A DNA stretch of 11,570 nt from JBDTLH01 sp039934875 (GTDB lineage: Bacteria > Acidobacteriota > Terriglobia > Terriglobales > Acidobacteriaceae), in contig JBDTLH010000102.1 of the NCBI GenBank assembly GCA_039934875.1, positions 1 through 11,570 on the forward strand, read 5' to 3'. A model generated the notes under the pieces. It did no database searches and was not told the origin of the DNA. It saw nothing but the letters and a program-made list of their open reading frames with translations. Shown here in pieces: positions 6,464-11,570 of the stretch. Every line of letters begins with the position of its first letter. Position 1 is the stretch's first letter. A program made the position numbers and the translations under genes.

Positions 6464-7932
6464 AACTGGTCTCCCTCGCTCTCGGCATGGTCATGGCAGT
6501 CGCCGCCGCCGCCCAGACCCCCGCTCGTGTGCTGGAGAGTACCAGGAACGCGGTCTTTCGTGTCGATTCGGTAGGCTGCATCGGCGGCAACCGCTCCGCC
6601 ACCGGATTCTTGTGGAATGGCTCCACGCTGATCGTCACCTCGCTCCATGTCGTCGCCGGTTGCCAGACCTTTAGCGTCTATTCTGAAACCCAGGGGCGCA
6701 GCATCCAGGCGGACGTCTCAAAGTCGCTGGGCAGCGCTGATCTTGCCCTCCTGAAACTGCATGAGAGCGTGCGCTTCGCCAATCCGCTGACCTTGCGCGC
6801 GGTTAAGCCGTCCGCCCATGAGACTTTGACGGCCCTGGGATATCCGTTGCTGGTCCCCAAAATGGACAGCACCGATGTGATCGTGAAGTTCGGCGGAGGA
6901 ACGCTGGGCGAAATCGTTCCCGAACAGACGCGGAAGGAACTGGCGCAACGCAACTCTCCCAGCGTCGATCTGCAGATCACAGACTTCCAAGGCTCGCTGC
7001 TGAGCGGATTGAGCGGCGCTCCCATCCTGGATGCCCGCGGAGAAGTGGTGGCGATTGGCGATGGCGGCTTGGAGAACGGTACCGTCGGACGCTCGTGGGG
7101 CGTGCCCGTCTCCTACCTGGCGCAACTCATGGCGTCGAACGAAAGGCCAACGGCGTTGCAGGGCGATCCACACCTCTTCGCCGCCGAGACCGAAGTGCAC
7201 CCCGGCGGAGAAACGGTGCAGTGCGGTTCGGGCTCGTTCACCAAGGCGCGCACCATCGGATTCAACGAGATCATGCACTCGACCGATGATCCCGCACGGC
7301 TAACGCAAATGGTCAACCTAGGCTTCTATTCCGGCATTGACGCCTCCAGGTTCAGTTATGACATCTACCAGAGTCCCACTGGAGGCGCGGCTTTCGCGGT
7401 GCCCGCGGGAGCGCGAGTGCAACCGGTAGAATCGGGAGATCGCGCGGGATGCGTGGTCTATGTGCGGCCCGGTATCGATATGCAGATTCAAATGCAGCCC
7501 ATGCGCGGACCGGGAGACATGAATGGCGCATCCTATCGCTATGAAAACCTGTCCACGCCGGTCAGCACGTACACCGGTTATGTTGCTCCCAATACGTGGC
7601 TGTTGAATCCTGCTTATACGTTCCGCGAGCTGGCGCCCTCTCTCGATGGTCACATGGTCAACCGCAAATTTATTTTGCACTATGTTCCCAATCCGCAGAA
7701 CGCCTATATGCCCGCCGTGACGGATCAGGCTGCGTTTGAGACCATCGCCGGAAAGGGCAACACGTTTATAGGCACCACGGCCTTTAATCGCGCCTTCAAT
7801 CCTCAGGCCGACCAGTGGGTAAACTATTGCCACCAGTATCCCAACGCGCAAAATTGCGCTCAAGTGCGTGAATACCAAAGCCTCTGGGCGGAGACCATGC
7901 TAGCCGCGTTCCTGACTACTTTTTCGCAGTGA
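6454..7932 (+). CDS. Exported trypsin-like (chymotrypsin-fold) serine protease with unassigned C-terminal domain
   Basis: The 492-aa product has a clear signal peptide, with a hydrophobic core at about 5-19 and A-A-A-A before Gln21. The mature N-terminal half (about 25-225) has the double beta-barrel protease pattern: His65 in T-S-L-H-V-V-A-G, Asp96 in S-A-D-L-A-L-L-K-L and Ser187 in G-L-S-G-A-P. Cys42 and Cys70 flank the His segment like the disulfide near His57 of trypsin. The catalytic triad looks intact, so an active periplasmic or secreted endopeptidase is expected. I recognise no domain in residues about 235-492; they are rich in Tyr, Asn and Pro, contain further Cys (including Y-C-H-Q-Y-P-N-A-Q-N-C near the end), and are not a PDZ repeat. 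ATG 6454 and ATG 6460 are both possible; the latter forms an ATGA overlap with the upstream stop. Substrate is unknown. Confidence 0.88.
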   Translation: MRMKLVSLALGMVMAVAAAAQTPARVLESTRNAVFRVDSVGCIGGNRSATGFLWNGSTLIVTSLHVVAGCQTFSVYSETQGRSIQADVSKSLGSADLALLKLHESVRFANPLTLRAVKPSAHETLTALGYPLLVPKMDSTDVIVKFGGGTLGEIVPEQTRKELAQRNSPSVDLQITDFQGSLLSGLSGAPILDARGEVVAIGDGGLENGTVGRSWGVPVSYLAQLMASNERPTALQGDPHLFAAETEVHPGGETVQCGSGSFTKARTIGFNEIMHSTDDPARLTQMVNLGFYSGIDASRFSYDIYQSPTGGAAFAVPAGARVQPVESGDRAGCVVYVRPGIDMQIQMQPMRGPGDMNGASYRYENLSTPVSTYTGYVAPNTWLLNPAYTFRELAPSLDGHMVNRKFILHYVPNPQNAYMPAVTDQAAFETIAGKGNTFIGTTAFNRAFNPQADQWVNYCHQYPNAQNCAQVREYQSLWAETMLAAFLTTFSQ

Positions 7933-7943
7933 TGGCGGAGTCA

Positions 7944-7972
7944 TTGTACAAAATAGCCATTTTAGATAAGAT
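7944..7972 (+). promoter_or_regulatory. Candidate promoter with embedded palindrome for the toxin-antitoxin operon
   Basis: TTGTAC (7944-7949) and TAAGAT (7967-7972) are separated by exactly 17 bp, fitting a weak sigma-70-type promoter, in an AT-rich patch unlike the flanking DNA. The spacer holds an inverted repeat AAAAT-N4-ATTTT (7950-7954, 7959-7963), placed where a bound repressor would block polymerase. Phd/YefM antitoxins usually repress their own operon, so this is a plausible operator. Transcription would begin near 7979, leaving a very short leader. Confidence 0.45.
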
Positions 7973-7978
7973 ATCCAT

Positions 7979-7983
7979 GAGGA
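7979..7983 (+). promoter_or_regulatory. Ribosome binding site deciding the antitoxin start
   Basis: GAGGA at 7979-7983 is 9 nt from ATG 7993 but only 3 nt from GTG 7987, two codons upstream in the same frame. The spacing favours ATG 7993. ATG 7977 is out of frame. Confidence 0.55.
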
Positions 7984-7992
7984 CAAGTGGCT

Positions 7993-8244
7993 ATGCGATC
8001 AATCTCTGCAACAGACGCAAAGCAGCGGCTTGCTGCTCTGCTTGACACTGTTCAGCGCGAACCTGTGGTCATACGACGGCACGATAGGGACGTTGCAGTG
8101 CTACTCAGCGCGGCGGAATACGAGCGATTGCGGGATTTTTACGTCTCGGAGTTTGAGCGTTTCTGCGACCGCGTGGGGGCCCAGGCTGCTGCCCGAGGGA
8201 TGAACGAAGGCGTCTTGAATTCGCTGCTCTCTGATGAGAAATAG
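7993..8244 (+). CDS. Phd/YefM-family antitoxin
   Basis: Small antitoxin of a type II toxin-antitoxin pair: it binds and neutralises the toxin encoded next door and usually represses its own promoter. The 83-aa product begins M-R-S-I-S-A-T-D-A-K-Q-R-L-A-A-L-L-D, the Phd/YefM DNA-binding fold signature. P-V-V-I-R-R-H-D-R-D-V-A-V-L-L-S and Y-E-R-L follow, also typical. The C-terminal third (about 50-83) is charged and should be the toxin-binding, protease-sensitive part. The stop overlaps the toxin ATG by 11 nt, so the two are co-translated. The AT-rich promoter and palindrome just upstream support autoregulation. Base composition by eye is less GC-rich than the neighbours, in keeping with horizontal spread of such modules. 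Family is confident; pairing with this toxin follows from the overlap. Confidence 0.9.
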   Translation: MRSISATDAKQRLAALLDTVQREPVVIRRHDRDVAVLLSAAEYERLRDFYVSEFERFCDRVGAQAAARGMNEGVLNSLLSDEK

Positions 8245-8659
8245 GCAGCGCATCGTCATTGACACAAATGTGTTGATGAGCGCTTTATTGCTGCCTCATG
8301 CTGCCCCTGCAAAGGCGGTTCGTAAGGCGCTGGAAAGCGGTTTGCTCTTGATTTCAGAAGCGACCATGAATGAACTTGCCGATGTGCTTGCGCGACCGAA
8401 GTTCGACCGTTACATCAGCTTGCCGGATCGAAAGCAGTTTTTGCGCGCGCTCTCACTGCCCGCGGAGTTTGTTCCAGTAGTCCATGCAGTGCGCGCCTGT
8501 CGCGATCCCAAGAATGACAAATTTCTGGAGCTTGCTTGCAATGGTTCAGCGCATCTCATCATTAGCGGCGACCAAGATCTGCTTTACATGCATCCGTTTC
8601 GAAACATATCTATCTTGAGTCCGGCAGCTTATCTCGCGGTCGATGAAACCGGGTTTTAA
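8234..8659 (+). CDS. PIN-domain toxin (putative endoribonuclease, COG1569-like)
   Basis: PIN-domain toxins cleave RNA with a metal-binding acidic pocket and slow growth when freed from the antitoxin. The 141-aa protein is a full single PIN domain. Its start R-I-V-I-D-T-N-V-L-M-S supplies Asp10; Glu47 lies in M-N-E-L-A-D-V-L; Asp91/Asp95 lie in C-R-D-P-K-N-D-K-F-L-E-L-A; and Asp113/Asp115 lie in S-G-D-Q-D-L-L. All expected acidic positions are present, so the nuclease should be active. The R-D-P-x-N-D-x-F-L-E pattern points to the COG1569-type PIN proteins rather than classic VapC. ATG 8234 overlaps the antitoxin stop and lacks its own good ribosome site, so translation is probably coupled. 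Its stop lies 8 nt from the convergent uvrB stop. RNA target unknown. Confidence 0.9.
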   Translation: MRNRQRIVIDTNVLMSALLLPHAAPAKAVRKALESGLLLISEATMNELADVLARPKFDRYISLPDRKQFLRALSLPAEFVPVVHAVRACRDPKNDKFLELACNGSAHLIISGDQDLLYMHPFRNISILSPAAYLAVDETGF

Positions 8660-8667
8660 TCTATCGC

Positions 8668-10656
8668 TCACGCGAACAAAAACTCCTTCGTCCTTAACTC
8701 CTTAATGTGGTCGCGCAGTTTTGCCGCCCGTTCAAACTCGAATTTCTTGGCGGCATCGCGCATCTCGACCTCGAGTTTAGTAATGAACGTGTCGAGGTCC
8801 TGTTGTGACGTGAATTCGGGCACTTCGCCACCCATTCCCGCGAGCTCCTCCAGGTCTTCATCGAGAATTCCCGCGAAGGCATAATCCAGCGGACGCGAGA
8901 TGCTGGTCGGCGTGATTCCGTTCTCGACGTTGAAGGCGTGTTGAATGGCGCGCCGCCGCAGCGTTTCATCAATTGCCGCTTTCATCGAATCGGTCATCTT
9001 GTCGGCGTAGAGGATGGCGCGCCCATTCAAATGGCGCGCGGCCCTTCCCATAGTCTGAATCAGCGACCCCTGAGAGCGCAGAAAGCCTTCCTTATCGGCA
9101 TCGAGAATGGCCACCAGCGATACCTCCGGCAGATCGAGCCCTTCGCGCAGCAGGTTGATACCGATGAGAACGTCGTACTCGCCCTTGCGCAGATCGCGCA
9201 ATATCTTGATGCGCTCCAGCGTCTCGATTTCGGAGTGCATGTAGCGGCACCGCACGCCTACCTCGGTGTAGTATCCGGCGAGGTCTTCCGCCATGCGCTT
9301 GGTCAGCGTAGTCACCAGCACCCGTTCATTCTTGCTCGCGCGGTCGCGGATTTCGTGCAACAGATCGTCAATCTGCCCCTTCACCGGCCGGATTTCGACC
9401 TCCGGATCGAGCAATCCCGTAGGCCGGATGATCTGCTCGACGACAACTCCCGCCGCTTTTGTCAACTCATAGGGGCCGGGCGTCGCCGAGATATAGACCG
9501 CCTGGTTCACCCGCGACTCCCATTCCTCAAATTGCAAGGGGCGATTGTCCATCGCCGAGGGCAGGCGGAAGCCGTATTCCACCAGGTTTTTCTTGCGCGA
9601 GCGATCGCCATGCCACATGCCATGAAGCTGCGGCACGGTAACGTGCGATTCATCCACCACGATCAGCGAATCGCGAGGGAAGTAGTCGAACAGCGTCGGC
9701 GGCGGCTCACCCGGCTGACGCCCTGAGAAGTGGCGGGAGTAGTTCTCGATGCCGTGGCAATATCCCACCGACTTGATCATCTCCAGGTCATAGCGGGTGC
9801 GCTGATGGACGCGCTGCGACTCGACCAGGCGCCCCTGCTTTTGCAACTCCGCCTCCCACCACGTTAATTCTTCGAGGATGGTGCCGATAGCAGTGCTCTT
9901 GCGCTCCGGCTGCAAAACGTAATGCGATTTGGGATAAATGGGCAGTCGCGCATATTTGTGCTTGACAGTGCCGAAGAGCGGGTCGATCTGAGAGAGCGAT
10001 TCCACCTCATCTCCGAAGAGCTCAATGCGATAGGCCATATCATCGTAGGTCGGAAACACCTCGATGATGTCGCCACGGACGCGAAATGTGCCGCGCCGGA
10101 AATCGCCTTCAGTGCGGTCGTACAGGATTTCAACCAGCTTGCGAGTTATGTCCTCGCGCTTGATGCGCTGTCCTTTTTCGAGAAAGAGCAACATGCCGTA
10201 ATAGGCCTCAGGCGAACCCAATCCGTAGATACAGCTTACGGAAGCCACGATGATGCAATCGCGCCGTTCGAACAACGAGCGCGTGGCGGAGAGGCGCAGC
10301 TTGTCCAGCTCATCATTGATGGTCGCCTCTTTTTCGATGTAGAGGTCGCCCGAGGGAATGTACGCTTCCGGCTGGTAATAATCGTAGTAGCTGACGAAAT
10401 ATTCCACCGCGTTCTGCGGAAAAAACTGCTTGAACTCGTGATAGAGTTGCGCCGCCAGAGTCTTGTTATGCGCGATCACCAGGGTGGTGCGGTTAAGCTC
10501 TTCAATCACCTTCGCCATGGTGTAGGTCTTGCCCGATCCGGTGACGCCGAGCAAGACCTGGTGCTGGTCTCCGGCGCGAATGCCGCGCGTGAGTTCGTCG
10601 ATGGCGCGGGCCTGATCGCCGGAGGGAGAGTAGGGGCTGACGAGCTTGAAATCCAT
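8668..10656 (-). CDS. uvrB: UvrABC excinuclease subunit B
   Basis: Damage-verifying subunit of nucleotide excision repair: loaded by UvrA, it probes the strand and recruits UvrC. From ATG 10656 the product is 662 aa, normal for the family. It begins M-D-F-K-L-V-S-P-Y-S-P-S-G-D-Q. It has a Walker A G-V-T-G-S-G-K-T (37-44), the Tyr-rich beta-hairpin that clamps DNA (about 85-101, ending Y-Q-P-E-A-Y-I-P), D-E-S-H (335-338), I-S-A-T-P-G-P-Y-E (389-397), helicase motif VI Q-T-M-G-R-A-A-R (534-541) and a C-terminal UVR motif for UvrC contact (about 622-659). The frame stays open 46 codons further, to a TTG at 10794, but that extension is not UvrB-like. The ribosome site is weak. A TACAAT (minus strand, 10728-10723) could be a -10 box but lacks a good -35. 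I see no recognisable LexA box of the E. coli or Bacillus type. Confidence 0.97.
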   Translation of the reverse strand: MDFKLVSPYSPSGDQARAIDELTRGIRAGDQHQVLLGVTGSGKTYTMAKVIEELNRTTLVIAHNKTLAAQLYHEFKQFFPQNAVEYFVSYYDYYQPEAYIPSGDLYIEKEATINDELDKLRLSATRSLFERRDCIIVASVSCIYGLGSPEAYYGMLLFLEKGQRIKREDITRKLVEILYDRTEGDFRRGTFRVRGDIIEVFPTYDDMAYRIELFGDEVESLSQIDPLFGTVKHKYARLPIYPKSHYVLQPERKSTAIGTILEELTWWEAELQKQGRLVESQRVHQRTRYDLEMIKSVGYCHGIENYSRHFSGRQPGEPPPTLFDYFPRDSLIVVDESHVTVPQLHGMWHGDRSRKKNLVEYGFRLPSAMDNRPLQFEEWESRVNQAVYISATPGPYELTKAAGVVVEQIIRPTGLLDPEVEIRPVKGQIDDLLHEIRDRASKNERVLVTTLTKRMAEDLAGYYTEVGVRCRYMHSEIETLERIKILRDLRKGEYDVLIGINLLREGLDLPEVSLVAILDADKEGFLRSQGSLIQTMGRAARHLNGRAILYADKMTDSMKAAIDETLRRRAIQHAFNVENGITPTSISRPLDYAFAGILDEDLEELAGMGGEVPEFTSQQDLDTFITKLEVEMRDAAKKFEFERAAKLRDHIKELRTKEFLFA

Positions 10657-10791
10657 AATCTCGATCTTGAGAATCCGTTCGGCGACCGCACAGAGTAATT
10701 TCCGCAGGGTGCCGAATCTTTTATTGTAGCTGCGTGAGAGCAGATTCCCAGGTTCAGGCTTTCTCGTTTCAACGACAAACAATTTTACCGG

Positions 10792-10824
10792 CAAAGAAAG
10801 CGATCTCTGGCCCTGCTTTCTTTG
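10792..10824. repeat. Perfect 10-bp inverted repeat in the uvrB / mutase divergent gap
   Basis: CAAAGAAAGC (10792-10801) and GCTTTCTTTG (10815-10824) are exact reverse complements around a 13-nt centre. They lie in the divergent gap about 136-168 bp upstream of the uvrB ATG and about 69-101 bp upstream of the mutase-subunit ATG. Arm length and position suit an operator for a dimeric regulator of one or both genes. The arms do not match the E. coli or Bacillus LexA boxes. As RNA it would form a hairpin, but no T-run follows on either strand. Confidence 0.45.
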
Positions 10825-10892
10825 TGTCCACCCACCACAATTCGAGGCGACGGTGAGCCTGTCTAGGTTATTCTGTACCGTTGGTCACAACT

Positions 10893-11348
10893 ATGACGAT
10901 CGAGCCGCAACCTACGACGAATACCGCGCCCATGCCGCAGAAGAAGATTCGCGTTCTCGTCGCCAAGCCCGGCCTCGACGGACACGACCGCGGCGCCAAG
11001 GTGATCGCCCGCGCGCTACGCGACGCCGGCATGGAAGTCATCTATACCGGGCTGCGTCAGACCCCTGAGATGATCGTCAACGCCGCTGTGCAGGAAGACG
11101 TGGACGTGATCGGCCTTTCCATCCTCTCCGGCGCGCATAACGCCATCGTTCCCCGGGTGGTGGATATGCTTAAGCAGCGCGGCATCGACGACATCACCGT
11201 TGTGCTGGGCGGCACAATCCCCGAGCAGGACATTCCCTTTCTTAACCAATACGGCGTGACGGGAATATTTGGGCCCGGCACTCCTATGGCGAGCATCATC
11301 AGGTTCATCCGCTCCAATATAAAGCCCAGGGAACTTCCGGCCGCGTAG
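10893..11348 (+). CDS. Methylmalonyl-CoA mutase small subunit (cobalamin-binding domain, stand-alone)
   Basis: B12-binding half of a split methylmalonyl-CoA mutase. With the separate catalytic subunit it interconverts methylmalonyl-CoA and succinyl-CoA in the cytosol (propionate, odd-chain and branched amino-acid metabolism). The 151-aa product is a single Rossmann-like cobalamin domain with D-G-H-D-R-G (29-34, His31 the expected cobalt ligand), S-I-L (76-78) and V-V-L-G-G-T (103-108). The segment K-I-R-V-L-V-A-K-P-G-L-D-G-H-D-R-G is highly typical of this subunit. Starts are uncertain: TTG 10881, ATG 10893 (chosen) and ATG 10932. The last gives 138 aa and the most family-like N-terminus; none has a good ribosome site. 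The large subunit and a MeaB-type chaperone are not in this window, so its partner must be elsewhere. Another B12-dependent acyl-CoA mutase partner is possible. Confidence 0.92.
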   Translation: MTIEPQPTTNTAPMPQKKIRVLVAKPGLDGHDRGAKVIARALRDAGMEVIYTGLRQTPEMIVNAAVQEDVDVIGLSILSGAHNAIVPRVVDMLKQRGIDDITVVLGGTIPEQDIPFLNQYGVTGIFGPGTPMASIIRFIRSNIKPRELPAA

Positions 11349-11402
11349 GTGGTTGCGAGTCACGGATCACGCGCTAAGGTATGATTTGCTACTCTCGAAG
11401 CG

Positions 11403-11570
11403 ATGTCCATCTCCATCTCCATCTGCATCATCACTCTCAATGAAGAGGCGAACCTGCCACGAACGCTCGCCAGTGTCCGTTGGGCCGATGAGATCATCGT
11501 CGTTGACTCCGGCTCGACCGACCGCACCTGCGAAATCGCACGGGAGTACGGTGCCAAAGTTTACATTGGA
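11403..11570 (+). CDS. Family-2 glycosyltransferase, N-terminal fragment (cut by window edge)
   Basis: Only the first 56 codons lie in the window. They carry the start of a GT-A fold: beta-1 I-C-I-I-T-L-N-E-E-A-N-L (8-18), then W-A-D-E-I-I-V-V-D-S-G-S-T-D-R-T, with Asp35 and the S-G-S-T-D nucleotide-sugar motif, and E-I-A-R-E-Y-G-A-K-V. The pattern resembles family-2 enzymes of the WaaE/KdtX type, which act in lipopolysaccharide or other surface-glycan synthesis at the cytoplasmic face of the membrane. The donor and acceptor cannot be told. ATG 11403 is the only start after the in-frame TGA at 11382; GAAG lies just 2 nt upstream, too close for an ideal ribosome site. A TATGAT at 11380-11385 could be a -10 box, with no clear -35. 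It lies 54 nt after the mutase subunit. Confidence 0.9.
   Translation, partial: MSISISICIITLNEEANLPRTLASVRWADEIIVVDSGSTDRTCEIAREYGAKVYIG
11406..11423 (+). repeat. Tandem hexamer (TCCATC)x3 at the glycosyltransferase 5' end
   Basis: Three perfect copies of TCCATC follow the ATG, then a one-base variant TGCATC. They encode Ser-Ile repeated three times, then Cys-Ile, in the first beta strand. The unit is 6 bp, so copy-number change would keep the frame and alter only the length of the N-terminal strand. Confidence 0.6.

Noticed and set aside
6454..7932. HtrA/DegP-type assignment for the protease
   Set aside because: The triad fits, but no PDZ domain is visible and the C-terminal region is different in character.
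8938..9726. 262-codon plus-strand frame inside uvrB
   Set aside because: It lies wholly antisense to conserved helicase motifs of uvrB.
9922..10698. 258-codon plus-strand frame antisense to the uvrB N-terminus
   Set aside because: It covers the Walker A and beta-hairpin region of uvrB on the other strand and shows no independent signal.
10657..10794. 46-codon N-terminal extension of UvrB from TTG 10794
   Set aside because: UvrB proteins start at M-D-F-K-L-type sequence; the extension has no conserved features and would contain the candidate promoter.
10657..10892. B12 riboswitch upstream of the cobalamin-binding subunit
   Set aside because: I could not find a B12-box-like GCCACTG element in the gap, and the space is short for the full aptamer.

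Overview
The window looks like a chromosomal segment from a moderately GC-rich, free-living bacterium with Gram-negative-type export signals. A member of the Acidobacteriota is my best guess. That guess rests on the protein style: a large exported TPR protein, a PIN toxin-antitoxin pair, a split B12-dependent mutase subunit and weak Shine-Dalgarno signals. There is no rRNA or other phylogenetic marker, so the taxonomy is inference. I see no phage, transposase, integrase, tRNA, rRNA or CRISPR array.

Layout. (1) Positions 1-568, minus strand: a rhomboid intramembrane protease, cut by the window edge before its catalytic His. It diverges from (2) purH (673-2271), the bifunctional enzyme of the last two steps of IMP synthesis. 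(3) A 275-bp gap with two tandem hairpins and a direct repeat leads to (4) a 724-aa exported TPR protein (2547-4721). (5) After a 216-bp gap come three same-strand genes: a DUF4184-like multipass membrane protein (4938-5744), an unrecognised membrane-anchored protein (5798-6463), and an exported trypsin-like serine protease with a large unassigned C-terminal half (6454-7932). The last two overlap and are probably translationally coupled. (6) A Phd/YefM-like antitoxin and PIN-domain toxin (7993-8659) form an overlapping pair with their own promoter and a candidate operator. (7) uvrB (10656-8668, minus strand) converges on the toxin gene with only 8 nt between stops. (8) Across a divergent gap holding a perfect 10-bp inverted repeat lies a stand-alone cobalamin-binding subunit of methylmalonyl-CoA mutase (10893-11348). 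(9) Finally there is the first 56 codons of a family-2 glycosyltransferase (11403 to the right edge).

How the genes work together. Most are housekeeping or stand-alone functions (purine synthesis, nucleotide excision repair, propionate/methylmalonyl metabolism, envelope glycan synthesis) and do not form one pathway. The two real functional units are the toxin-antitoxin pair and the coupled membrane-protein/protease pair, possibly with the DUF4184 gene as a third member. The protease unit is the least explained part and the best candidate for something undescribed, but its function cannot be read from sequence alone.
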